Below, piece by piece: positions 20,801-28,233 of a stretch of DNA of 37,264 nt. The translations under genes and the position numbers were made by a program. The DNA is from Stenotrophomonas lacuserhaii (GTDB lineage: Bacteria > Pseudomonadota > Gammaproteobacteria > Xanthomonadales > Xanthomonadaceae): NCBI RefSeq assembly GCF_014836545.1, contig NZ_JACSQS010000025.1, forward strand, positions 1-37,264. The letters run 5' to 3'. The notes below the pieces were generated by a model. That model was not told where the DNA came from and ran no database searches. It worked only from the letters and a program-made list of their open reading frames with translations. Each line of letters opens with the position of its first letter. Positions within the stretch are counted from its first letter, which is position 1.

Positions 20801-22013
20801 CGGCCGTGGCCGATTCGCCACTGGCCTGGGTCTGCACGAAATAGCCCAGGCCCGGGATCAGGTCCGCCGGTCCGCCGATGGCCACGCTGCTGGTGCCGGT
20901 GGCGACCGATTCGGTGCCGATGGCGGTGGAGTAATCGCCGATCGCATTGGACACCGCACCGAAAGCGGAGGACTGCGCGCCGCCGGCGTAGGCCCCCAGG
21001 CCGTACGAAGACGACGCAAAACCGCTTGCCTCGGCGCTTGCGCCGACGGCGGTGGCGCCCACGCCGGCGCTGGTGGCGCCGGTATCCACCGGCACGCCGC
21101 CGTTGGTGATCAGCGGGTTGCCATCGGCGTCCACTGCCGCCCCACCGACCGCCACGCTGCCGGGGCCGTTGGCCTGGGCGTTGTTGCCGAAGGCGGCGCT
21201 GTTCTGGCCGCTGGCCAGCGCGTTGAAACCGACCGCCGTGGCATTGCTGGCCACGGCGGCAGCACCGCTGCCGAGGGCCGTGCTGCCATCGGCGAGCGCA
21301 TTGGACGCTTCACCGATGGCGGTGGCATTGGCGCCGGCGGCGAAGGCACCGGCATCGCTGTCGTCGCTGCCGGTGGCCTGGAAATACTTCGCCGTGGTGT
21401 CGGCGACGGCCGCCACTTCGTCCAGCTGGGCCACGTTGACCGCATCGGTGTCGGCCGTGCCGGCCTTCACGTTGGTGATCTGGCGCTCGCTGCCGGCGCT
21501 GCCGACCGACACGCTGTCGGCGCGGGTGGCGATGGAATCCGCGCCCACCGCCACGCTGTTGCTGGCCGATGCCACGCTGCCTGCACCGAGTGCGGTGCTG
21601 CCGGTCGCGGTGGCCTGCGCGCCGCCACCGAAGGCGGACGCAAGTGATTTGCCAGCGAAGGCATCGGCGCCGATGGCCACGGCGTACAGGCCGGTGGCGG
21701 TGCTGCTGTCACCCACGGCCACCGCGGTCGCACCGGACACCACCGCGGTGCCGGTCACCGCGCATTGCGCCAGCGAGCCGTCCGCCAGGGTGCACTCTTC
21801 GGTGCCACCGACTGCAACGGACTGGGCCAAGGCCGACGGCATGGCCGCTCCCCATCCCAAGGCCATCGCCAACGAGGCGCCCACCAGGATCGGACCACTG
21901 CCTCGGCGGCGCTTGTCGATGACGTTGCCGGGCTGGTCGGAAGAGGCCAGTTCCGAGGCCACGACCAGCTGTCCGAGTGCTTTGTTCCAGACCTTGCGAT
22001 AAATCCGATTCAT
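14859..22013 (-). CDS. Giant trimeric autotransporter adhesin (YadA/Hep_Hag family)
   Basis: Predicted type Vc autotransporter of 2384 residues, forming a surface trimer for attachment or biofilm. It opens with an extended signal peptide region (MNRIYRKVWNKALGQLVVASELA), then a hydrophobic signal ending near ALAQ (61-64). Most of the protein is YadA-type head made of 14-residue repeats (AxGxxSxAxG / VAVG), broken by about eight necks of the form ERQITNVAAGT..DAVNLxQL. A stalk with LTFGGAQGTVLDNIAAG and a final coiled coil (GKLRNMDRRIDQQ) lead to the C-terminal membrane anchor ending GVGAGFGW. AGGAG lies 10 nt before the ATG; the frame is open to 22142 without homology-like sequence. Only two cysteines, C74 and C84, were seen in the mature chain. 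Confidence 0.95.
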   Translation of the reverse strand: MNRIYRKVWNKALGQLVVASELASSDQPGNVIDKRRRGSGPILVGASLAMALGWGAAMPSALAQSVAVGGTEECTLADGSLAQCAVTGTAVVSGATAVAVGDSSTATGLYAVAIGADAFAGKSLASAFGGGAQATATGSTALGAGSVASASNSVAVGADSIATRADSVSVGSAGSERQITNVKAGTADTDAVNVAQLDEVAAVADTTAKYFQATGSDDSDAGAFAAGANATAIGEASNALADGSTALGSGAAAVASNATAVGFNALASGQNSAAFGNNAQANGPGSVAVGGAAVDADGNPLITNGGVPVDTGATSAGVGATAVGASAEASGFASSSYGLGAYAGGAQSSAFGAVSNAIGDYSTAIGTESVATGTSSVAIGGPADLIPGLGYFVQTQASGESATAVGAGAIASGDLSLASGTLSEASGEQATAVGYFAYAPGDRASALGAQSWASGEDSTAVGFYSTARGANSVALGANSEAVRANSVAVGSVGNERQITDVAAGTEATDAVNLEQLDAVAAVADTTAKYFQATGSDDSDAGAFAAGANATAIGEASNALADGSTALGSGATAVASNATAVGFNALASGQNSAAFGNNAQANGPGSVAVGGAAVDANGDPLITNGGVPVDTGATSAGVGGTAVGASAEASGFAASSYGVGAYASGAQASAFGAVSNATGDFSTAMGTGSAATGNSSVAVGADSAASGGYSTATGQASIASGTNSVAVGGALFGLLATEASGNFSTAVGGGAWSPGANSTALGNAAESRGDNSVALGADSIATRADSVSVGNTDLQRQITNVAAGTEGSDAVNLDQLNAVAAGAENTSKYFQAQPETGTDIGAWAEGEGALAAGSASNAIGDGAVAQGAGAAAVGNDSVAVGRNTSAGGEGAVAIGGLGQAYDEYNAPIFNDDGTAVLTGTTASAGSTAVGNAAQATGLVSNAFGSGAQATGDNSFAGGNKARATGGYSVAIGDSAWASSDESTAVGGYSFATAAGATAFGSSAWATATNASAFGPAAWASGSGATSIGYNSWADGASSTAVGRGAFGYGDYSVALGYQALGNTINSISIGTNSEALGESAIAVGAGSSAAGDNSVALGAGSIADRERSVSVGSAGNERQLTNVAAGTEGTDAVNLDQLDAVAAAGEATSKYFQATGSDDSDAGAFASGANATAIGEASNALADGTTALGSGATAVGQSATAVGFNALAAGQNSAAFGNNAQATGPGSVAVGGVAVDEDGNALITNGGVPVDTGATSAGLGGTAVGASAVASGFGAASYGLGAYASGAQSAAFGAVSNAIGDYSTAIGTQTIATGTSSTAIGGPVDLLPGLGFFISTEASGEAATAVGAGAQASGDNATAAGTLAFATGDQSTAIGYFSTASAVNSVALGADSVANRDNTVSVGSAGNERQVTNVAAGTQGTDAVNLDQLEAVAAAGETTSRYFQASGSADSDAGAFVEGENALAAGEASNAIGDGAVALGSGATAIGSNAAAVGFNALASGENASASGFNAQATAANAIASGANAVASGEYATANGAESLASGEMSAAFGAGSMATGAGSTASGVLAEASGEEAVAVGYFSTADGSGATAVGSEAVAIGTTAASFGFAAEATAGYSTAVGGYAQASAFNATALGSFADASGANSVALGGDSVASGAYSTAAGQASIASGTNSVAVGGALGGLYATEASGNYSTAVGGGAWSSGVNSTAIGNAAISAGLNSVALGADSIADRDNSVSVGGGGATRQITNVAAGSEATDAVNLAQLEAVAAAGATASKYFAASGSEDSDAGALVDGENALAAGEASNALGDGAIALGSGATSVGANASAVGFNALAAAANATASGANAAASAEYATANGAESVASAETSSAFGAASVASGTGSTAAGALSEASGVESVAVGYFSSAAGDAATAVGAESSANGSVAASLGFRADASGDFSTAVGGLSQASAFNATAVGNSAVASGSGSLALGGDALASGARSVALGAGSQALEANVVSVGGGNGASAPATRRIVNVADGRLTADSSDAVTGSQLSTTNQRVGAVETKVSDIDSRIGGLQTTQANTLAYDDSEHGKLTFGGAQGTVLDNIAAGSISGDSRQAVNGGQLFQSLANAASMLGGGASVGLQGVFVAPNYIIQGNTYSNVGDALTALDSRVSNLGQSLASGTPVSTAPSPAAGGSGPSTAAGGTLPVATPSADVSAQAVVGQGAVASGAGATAIGLGATASADNSVALGQGSVADRANSVSVGSVGNERQVTNVAAGTQATDAVNKGQLDSGVASANSYTDSRVKSVADSFDVFKGDVDGKLRNMDRRIDQQGAMSAAMLNMATSAAGVRTQNRVGVGVGFQGGESALSLGYQRAVSDRATVTFGGAFSSDDSSVGVGAGFGW
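16719..21450 (-). repeat. Tandem head-neck module repeats within the adhesin gene
   Basis: Neck motifs encoding DAVNxxQL recur at about 21421, 20463, 19567, 18601, 17728 and 16719, giving units of roughly 870 to 1010 bp. Each neck is followed by a shared block (KYFQATGSDDSDAGAF or variants) and then head repeats. Units 1 and 2 are closest: 20206-20270 and 21163-21227 are identical over 65 bp at an offset of 957 bp (319 codons). Units 3 and 6 share another nearly identical block near 19820-19890 and 16970-17050. Confidence 0.85.
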
Positions 22014-22204
22014 CTGCGTACGACTCCTGGTTGGGCTGGTTTTCGGGCAAAGCAACGCCACCGCCGGGCCCGATGGCCCAACGTCCCCTGAGGGCGTTTG
22101 TTCGCGTGATTTACTGCAGTTGCCGAACGGCGCGCAGTGCAACGTGAAGCGGTGCGCGCGGTCCTGCGGGTGTGGCTGACTGAATGTTTCCAGAACGAGC
22201 TAAA

Positions 22205-22243
22205 GGTTTAACGTGAACTTTTCTCAACGTCAATACCTTGACG
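22205..22243 (-). promoter_or_regulatory. Putative adhesin promoter with overlapping palindrome
   Basis: On the minus strand TTGACG (22233-22228) is followed after 17 nt by TAAACC (22210-22205), a good -35 and weak -10. The -35 is one arm of a perfect dyad CGTCAA-N4-TTGACG (22228-22243), so a repressor or activator could bind over the promoter. The leader to the ATG would be about 190 nt. Assignment is by motif only. Confidence 0.4.
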
Positions 22244-22377
22244 AAGAAAAAAGAAATGACGTGACTGCCTTCTCGGTTCAGTGCATTCATGTGAAGAAGC
22301 CGGCCTGCTGCCACGGAGCGCAAGGCTGCCTGTTCAGTCACCCATCGGCGCCCAACGTCGTCCATTGGGCGCGCCGC

Positions 22378-22408
22378 AAGAAAAAACCCGCCGGTTGCCC
22401 GGCGGGTT
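22378..22408 (-). terminator. Rho-independent terminator of purL
   Basis: AACCCGCCGG (22385-22394) pairs with CCGGCGGGTT (22399-22408) around TTGC, followed on the minus strand by a T-rich run. It lies about 45 nt beyond the purL stop. Confidence 0.9.
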
Positions 22409-22452
22409 CTCAGTACGCCTGCGAATTGGCGCTCTGCATCACTGAACGGTAT

Positions 22453-25400
22453 TCAGCCGCACCATACGCGGGCGTTGCGGAACATCCGCAGCCACGGCGA
22501 GTCGCCCTGCCATTCAGCAGGTGCCCAGCTCAGGTTGAGCGCGCGTGGCGTGCGTTCCGGATGCGGCATCATGATCGTGACCCGGCCATCGGTACTGGTC
22601 AGGCCGGTGATGCCCCCAGGGGACCCGTTCGGGTTCAGCGGATACTGGCTGGCCACGTTGCCGTCGCCGTCGATATAGCGCAGTGACACCCGTGCCGCGG
22701 CCTGGTCCACGGCGGTGTCGAAGACCGCGCGGCCTTCCCCGTGCGCCACCGCCACCGGCAGCCGCGAACCGGCCATCCCGCGCAGCAGGATCGAAGGTGA
22801 TTCCACCACTTCCAGCAGCGCGGTGCGGGCTTCGAACTGCTCGCTGGCATTGCGGCGGAACTGCGGCCAGTGCTCGGCACCCGGGATGATCGACTTGAGC
22901 TGGCTGATCATCTGGCAGCCATTGCAGACGCCCAGCGAGAAGCTGTCTTCGCGCGCGAAGAACGCCGCGAACGCATCACGCAGCGCGTTGCGCTCTAGGA
23001 TCGAGGTCGCCCAGCCACGCCCGGCGCCGAGCACGTCGCCGTAGCTGAAGCCACCGCAGGCGGCCAGGCCAGTGAAATCGCGCAGGTCCACGCGGCCTTC
23101 GATCAGGTCGCTCATGTGCACATCGAACGCACTGAAGCCGGCACGTTCGAAGGCGTTCGCCATTTCAATCTGGCCGTTGACGCCCTGCTCGCGAAGGATC
23201 GCGACCTTCGGCCGGATGCCGGTGTTGATGAACGGCGCAGCGATGTCCTCATCTAGGTCGAAGCCCAGCTTCGGCTTCAGGCACGGCGCATTGAACGCAC
23301 GCGCCACCTCGCGCTCCTGGTCGGCGGTCTCAGGGTTGTCACGCAGTTTCTGCATGGCATGGGTGACCGACCACCAGGCATCGAACAGCGCTTCCCAGCG
23401 CCACTCGACCACGTTTTCGCCGTGCAGCGATACACGCACCACCGGCGCGGTGGTCGGCCGCGCGATACGCTGCGCGCACTCGGTCAGGGCGTGGCGTTCC
23501 ACCAGGTCGGCGAACGCCGCCCGGTCTTCGCGCGCGACCTGCACCACCGCGCCCAGCTCTTCGTTGAACAGGCTGCGGAACGGATCATCGCCCCAGGCAT
23601 CGAGCAGGATGTCCAGGCCCATCCGCGAGGCAAACGCCATCTCGCACAGTGCGGCGAACGCGCCGCCGTCGCTGCGGTCGTGGTAGGCCATCAGCAGGCC
23701 GTCACGGCGCGCGTCGCGGATCAGTTCGAAGAAGGCGCGCAGCCGCTGCGGATCATCCAGGTCCGGCGCGGTGCCACCGAAGGCCGGCAGGCCACCGTGG
23801 TCGGCGTGCACCTGGGCCAGGATCGAACCGCCCATGCGCTGCTTGCCGGCACCCAGGCCGATCAGCCACAGCTCGCTGTCCAGGTCCCGCTGCAGCAGCG
23901 GGGTCAGCTGCTGGCGCACGTCCAGCACCGGGGCGAAGGCGGTGATCACCAGCGACACCGGCGACACACTCTTGTGCGCCTCGCCTGCGTCATGCCATTG
24001 CGCCTGCATCGACAGCGAATCCTTGCCGACCGGAATGCTGATGTCCAGCTGCGGGCACAACTGCATGCCCACCGCCTTGACCGCGTCGTACAGCAGCGCG
24101 TCTTCGCCCTCGTGGCCGGCCGCGGCCATCCAGTTCGCCGACAGCTTCACCTCATCCAGCGCATCCACCGGGGCGGCACACAGGTTGGTGATCGCCTCGC
24201 CGACAGCCATGCGCGCCGATGCGGCGGCATCCAGCAGGGCCAACGGGGTGCGTTCGCCGAGCGACATCGCCTCGCCGACCACGCCATCGAAGCCGGTCAA
24301 GGTGATCGCCACGTCCGATACCGGTACCTGCCACGGCCCGATCATCTGCTCGCGCGCGGTCAGGCCACCGACACTGCGATCGCCGATGGTGACCAGGAAG
24401 TTCTTCGCCGCCACCGTCGGGTGCGCCAGCACGCGCAGGCCGGCTTCATGCAGGTCCAGGCCGCTGGTCTTCAGCGCCGGCCAGCGCGGCGCCGGCGGGT
24501 GACTGGCATCACGATGCATCTTCGGCGGCTTGCCGAACAGCACGTCCATCGGCAGGTCGATCGGAGCATCGGCCGGGATGTTGCCCGGCGTCGCACCGTA
24601 GGCCACCACCAGGTGTTCTTCGGTGGTCGCCACGCCCACGGCGGCGAACGGGCAGCGCTCGCGCGCGCACAGCGCGGCGAATTCGGCCAGCCGTTCCTGA
24701 GCCACGCCCAGCACGTAGCGTTCCTGCGATTCGTTGCACCACAGCTGCATCGGCGACAGCGAGGGATCATCGCTGGGCACCTTGCCCAGGTCGATCACCC
24801 CGCCCACGCCGGAATCGTGCAGCAGCTCCGGGATGGCATTGGACAGGCCGCCGGCACCGACGTCATGGAAGAACTTGATCGGGTTGTCCAGCCCCATGCC
24901 AACGCAACGGTCGATCACTTCCTGGCAGCGACGCTCCATTTCCGGGTTGTCGCGCTGCACGCTGGCGAAATCGAGGTCTTCGGCACTTTCACCGGAGGCC
25001 ACCGACGAGGCGGCACCGCCACCCAGGCCGATCAGCATCGCCGGGCCGCCCAGCACGATCACCGCATCGCCGGCCTGCAGTGGAAGCTTGTCGACCTGCA
25101 CGCGATCGATGGCACCCAGGCCGCCGGCCAACATGATCGGCTTGTCGTAGGCGCGGGTGATGCCGCCCTCTGCCAGCTCGAAGGTACGGAAGTAACCGAG
25201 CAGGTTCGGTCGGCCGAATTCGTTGTTGAACGCGGCACCGCCGAGCGGGCCGTCGAGCATGATGTCCAGCGCCGGGGCCATGCGCGGGTTCAGCGCGCGC
25301 GGCGCCTCCCACGGCTGCGGCAGGGTCGGGATGCGCAGGTGCGACACCGAGAAACCGGTCAGGCCGGCCTTCGGCTTGCCGCCGCGTCCGGTCGCGCCTT

Positions 25401-26334
25401 CGTCGCGGATCTCACCGCCGGCACCGGTCGCCGCGCCCGGGAACGGAGCGATCGCGCTCGGATGATTGTGGGTTTCCACCTTGATCTGGAACGCGCTGGG
25501 CAGCACCGCTTCGCTGCGGTACTCGCCACTGGCCGGATCCGGACGATAACGCGCGGCCGGATGGCCCTCGATCACCGCAGCGTTGTCGCTATACGCGCTG
25601 AGCGTGTGCTGCGGGGTCTGCTGGTGGGTGTTCTTGATCATCCGGAACAGCGAACGATCCTGCTCCTGGCCGTCGATGGTCCAGCTGGCATTGAATATCT
25701 TGTGCCGGCAGTGCTCGGAGTTCGCCTGCGCGAACATCATCAGTTCCACGTCAGACGGTTTGCGCCCGAGCTGGCCGAAGCGCTCGCGCAGGTAGTCGAT
25801 CTCGTCCTGCGCCATGGCCAGGCCGAGGCGCTGGTTGGCGCCTTCCAGGTCATCCAGTGCCACACGTTCCAGTTCGCCGCGCGCCGGAGTGGAAAACAGC
25901 GTGCTGCCCTGCTCCACCGTCTCCAGCACCGACTGCGTCATCGGGTCATGCAGCGCCTTCACCAACGCCTGCTGCACCGCCGGGTCGGTCGGCCAGCCCA
26001 GCACATCGATGCGCAGGCCGCGTTCCACCCGGCTGACCGGCTGGCCCGCACCGCGCACCAGTTCGGTGGCCTTGCTGGACCACGGCGAAAGGGTACCCAG
26101 GCGCGGCACCACGAAGCGCTGGGTGGCGCCATCGGCCACCGGCTCGGCCCGTTCGCGCGCCTCCAGGATCCGCGACAGCGTGGCGGTATCGGCCACGCCC
26201 TGCCCGTCGGGCTGGATGAAGTAGACCTGCCAGGCCCCGCTGATGCGCAGATCGGCGGCAATGGACTGCAGGCGGGATTCGAGACGTTCGCGGCGGAACG
26301 CCGACAGGGCGGGCGCGCCCTCGAGGACCATCAT
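22453..26334 (-). CDS. purL: Phosphoribosylformylglycinamidine synthase (FGAM synthase)
   Basis: Cytosolic enzyme of de novo purine synthesis that converts FGAR, glutamine and ATP to FGAM. At 1293 residues it is the large single-chain gammaproteobacterial form. The N-terminal PurS-like and linker regions are followed by two AIRS-like halves; recognisable blocks include [32 protein letters not shown] and [18 protein letters not shown]. The C-terminal class I amidotransferase has nucleophile C1137 (GVCNGCQM), H1258 and E1260 (MPHPER). Translation starts at one of two tandem ATGs at 26334. TACACT on the minus strand (26374-26369) is a possible -10. It is monocistronic, with its own terminator. 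Confidence 0.98.
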   Translation of the reverse strand: MMVLEGAPALSAFRRERLESRLQSIAADLRISGAWQVYFIQPDGQGVADTATLSRILEARERAEPVADGATQRFVVPRLGTLSPWSSKATELVRGAGQPVSRVERGLRIDVLGWPTDPAVQQALVKALHDPMTQSVLETVEQGSTLFSTPARGELERVALDDLEGANQRLGLAMAQDEIDYLRERFGQLGRKPSDVELMMFAQANSEHCRHKIFNASWTIDGQEQDRSLFRMIKNTHQQTPQHTLSAYSDNAAVIEGHPAARYRPDPASGEYRSEAVLPSAFQIKVETHNHPSAIAPFPGAATGAGGEIRDEGATGRGGKPKAGLTGFSVSHLRIPTLPQPWEAPRALNPRMAPALDIMLDGPLGGAAFNNEFGRPNLLGYFRTFELAEGGITRAYDKPIMLAGGLGAIDRVQVDKLPLQAGDAVIVLGGPAMLIGLGGGAASSVASGESAEDLDFASVQRDNPEMERRCQEVIDRCVGMGLDNPIKFFHDVGAGGLSNAIPELLHDSGVGGVIDLGKVPSDDPSLSPMQLWCNESQERYVLGVAQERLAEFAALCARERCPFAAVGVATTEEHLVVAYGATPGNIPADAPIDLPMDVLFGKPPKMHRDASHPPAPRWPALKTSGLDLHEAGLRVLAHPTVAAKNFLVTIGDRSVGGLTAREQMIGPWQVPVSDVAITLTGFDGVVGEAMSLGERTPLALLDAAASARMAVGEAITNLCAAPVDALDEVKLSANWMAAAGHEGEDALLYDAVKAVGMQLCPQLDISIPVGKDSLSMQAQWHDAGEAHKSVSPVSLVITAFAPVLDVRQQLTPLLQRDLDSELWLIGLGAGKQRMGGSILAQVHADHGGLPAFGGTAPDLDDPQRLRAFFELIRDARRDGLLMAYHDRSDGGAFAALCEMAFASRMGLDILLDAWGDDPFRSLFNEELGAVVQVAREDRAAFADLVERHALTECAQRIARPTTAPVVRVSLHGENVVEWRWEALFDAWWSVTHAMQKLRDNPETADQEREVARAFNAPCLKPKLGFDLDEDIAAPFINTGIRPKVAILREQGVNGQIEMANAFERAGFSAFDVHMSDLIEGRVDLRDFTGLAACGGFSYGDVLGAGRGWATSILERNALRDAFAAFFAREDSFSLGVCNGCQMISQLKSIIPGAEHWPQFRRNASEQFEARTALLEVVESPSILLRGMAGSRLPVAVAHGEGRAVFDTAVDQAAARVSLRYIDGDGNVASQYPLNPNGSPGGITGLTSTDGRVTIMMPHPERTPRALNLSWAPAEWQGDSPWLRMFRNARVWCG

Positions 26335-26472
26335 GTCCGGGGAACCGTGGTTGGGAAACGGGCCCGATAGTGTACCGGAAGCGGCGCGGCGGGCCCGGAT
26401 GGCCGATTACTGGAGGCCGCTGCGCGGACCACGCGCGAAGGTGATCGCCCCTTTCCCGACGGGCACGCTGCC

Positions 26473-28194
26473 ATGCTTTCTGCTTCGGCGACCATTCTGT
26501 CCACTACGCCCGGTTCCCTGTCCTCGACCGCCCTGCTGCGCCAGGGCCTGCGCCAGATCAGCGCGGCCGGGCTGGCCCCCGCCCCCGTGCCCCGGCATGT
26601 CGTCAACTGCCGGCCGGGCCGGATCGCCGATCATCAGCTGGACCTGGGTGGGCTTCGCGCCGTGCGTGAAAACGCCATGCGCTTCTGGCAACGGCAGCCG
26701 GACCCGCTCAGCCTGGTACGCCCCGCACCCTCGCCGCAGCGACCGCAAGCGCACCCTCAACCGCCCCGGGCGCTGTACGGCACCCTCCCGTTGCCGCCGT
26801 CGCGCGTATTCGCGCTGGCCCGCTGCGGCCCCTGGCAGAGGCCGCAGGTGTCGGCTCCGCCGAGGATCGTCGAGGCCGTGCGCAAGCGTTTCGAACCCAG
26901 CCTGGATCTGGAAAGCCGGTTGTGCGAACAGCAGATCGTGGTGCGCCGCGAGGAGCGTCATCCGCTGGGCCTGCTCAGCCTGCAGGGACTGCCGCTGTTG
27001 GAGCGCAATACAAGCTACGGCAGCGAGCCCTGGCCCAGCCGCACCAGCACCAGCGTTGTGCGTGGCACGGTGGCGCGCGCGGTCGCGCTGAAGCAGGCGC
27101 GGGATGCCGCGGCCGGGGGTGAGTCCCGGGTGTGGAAGTCCATTACGGGTCCGTTGCACGGCATGTCCGGCTCACCCGACAGCGGCCTGTCACTGTGCGC
27201 TTCCGATGACGAGGACCTGGCCGCAGAGGCCGTTGCCAGCGCACGGCAGATGGCCGCGCGGCGCCGCCACTGCCCGGACATGCAACGCCTTGAAGACCTG
27301 CTGCGTGGCCTGATTCCGAAGCCATCGGCGCACTGCCCCCATCCCCCGCACAGCCATCCCACGCGCCCGCAGAAAAGCGAACTGCATCCCTACGGCATCC
27401 ATCGAGCCCTGGTCGGTGCCGCGATGGCCGGACATGACCGTTGGCGAGCCAGCAGCCGCGCGATTTCTGACGGCGTCCCGGCGCGGTGGCGGCCAAGCTG
27501 GAGCCACCTTCCCTTTGCAGGTGAAATCCCCATGATCCGCGTCGTCTACAACCCTCCCGTTATGCATACCGCACAGGCCAGCGCAGCCGTGCAGGCCGCA
27601 TCGCAGGCGCAGCGCCCCGCCCTGGTGCCCCACCGATTGCTCAACTACGCGCAAGGCGTGCAGGCCTGGGGTCCGAAATCGTCTTCGTTTCTCATCCCTG
27701 CGCAGACGACCGCTACTGAGCAGAGCGCGCGGCCAACCCTGCCCGCCAGCGCGCGGGAACTGTGCGCATTCACCGGCCTCATCCTGAAGAACGGCAAGTT
27801 CGATCCCGACCAAGTGCTCACCTCCATCAGGCGCAACGTCGGCCCCGGCCTGCGCACCGCCATGGAGCGTCCGGCGGCCCACGTCGCGCGTGCGTCGCTG
27901 CCGCGATTGACCTTTGGCGTGCTGGGCGCAGCCGCCGCCCGGGCGGCAGGAAATGAGGCGCAACCTGCGAAAGCGGTGGTGCCGGCCAGCGCGCCAACCG
28001 CGTCGCAGCCGGCCAGCAGGCCGGGGGAGGGAGCAGGCGATCGCGCGTTGGACAGGATCGCCAAGATCAAGTTGAAGTGGCAGAACGGGGACTACGCACC
28101 AAAGGCAAACGCGACCGCTGCCACGCGGACCGCGGACGTCGCCGTGCAGCGCATCAGCACAGAAATCGCCCAGGCGCGAAACCCCAGCGGCTGA
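26473..28194 (+). CDS. Unrecognised effector-like ORF, possibly two genes read as one
   Basis: One open frame of 573 codons with no domain I recognise, no signal peptide and no membrane segment. Residues 1-280 are basic, with plausible amphipathic helices (PPRIVEAVRKRFEPSLDLES). Residues about 285-350 are His/Pro/Arg-rich and read like former intergenic DNA. An ATG at 27532 (codon 354) is preceded by AGGTGA 7 nt upstream, the best ribosome site of the locus, and would start a 220-residue protein beginning MIRVVYNPPV. So this may be a 573-residue protein or two genes fused by loss of a stop. The start at 26473 has no clear ribosome site. It ends 39 nt before the OTU-like gene on the same strand, suggesting joint expression. 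Confidence 0.55.
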   Translation: MLSASATILSTTPGSLSSTALLRQGLRQISAAGLAPAPVPRHVVNCRPGRIADHQLDLGGLRAVRENAMRFWQRQPDPLSLVRPAPSPQRPQAHPQPPRALYGTLPLPPSRVFALARCGPWQRPQVSAPPRIVEAVRKRFEPSLDLESRLCEQQIVVRREERHPLGLLSLQGLPLLERNTSYGSEPWPSRTSTSVVRGTVARAVALKQARDAAAGGESRVWKSITGPLHGMSGSPDSGLSLCASDDEDLAAEAVASARQMAARRRHCPDMQRLEDLLRGLIPKPSAHCPHPPHSHPTRPQKSELHPYGIHRALVGAAMAGHDRWRASSRAISDGVPARWRPSWSHLPFAGEIPMIRVVYNPPVMHTAQASAAVQAASQAQRPALVPHRLLNYAQGVQAWGPKSSSFLIPAQTTATEQSARPTLPASARELCAFTGLILKNGKFDPDQVLTSIRRNVGPGLRTAMERPAAHVARASLPRLTFGVLGAAAARAAGNEAQPAKAVVPASAPTASQPASRPGEGAGDRALDRIAKIKLKWQNGDYAPKANATAATRTADVAVQRISTEIAQARNPSG

Positions 28195-28233
28195 AGCCTG
28201 CCGCACGCCTCTCCTTTTCGGAATCCACCCGCT

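Larger units (their letters stand above)
22014..22452. other. Intergenic region between adhesin and purL
   Basis: This 439-bp stretch holds the adhesin leader, a likely adhesin promoter with an overlapping palindrome, and the purL terminator. It includes an AT-rich patch (about 22200-22260) that stands out from its surroundings. Small open frames at 22111-22365 (minus) and from 22213 (plus) overlap these signals and look non-coding. Confidence 0.6.

Noticed and set aside
16719..21450. Regularly spaced repeats considered as a CRISPR or satellite array
   Set aside because: Units are about 0.9-1.0 kb, keep reading frame and encode YadA-type head and neck motifs.
21052..22002. 316-codon Ala/Pro-rich plus-strand frame, with similar ones at 18232-18849, 19138-19893 and 20095-20625
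   Set aside because: They mirror the repeated adhesin modules on the other strand; the shared pattern is produced by the repeats, not by separate genes.
22213..22686. Plus-strand frame starting MNFSQRQYLDEEKR
   Set aside because: It crosses the adhesin promoter, the purL terminator and the end of purL.
23359..26370. 1003-codon plus-strand open frame
   Set aside because: It is exactly antisense to purL, is extremely His/Arg/Gln-rich, and reflects the low stop frequency of GC-rich DNA.
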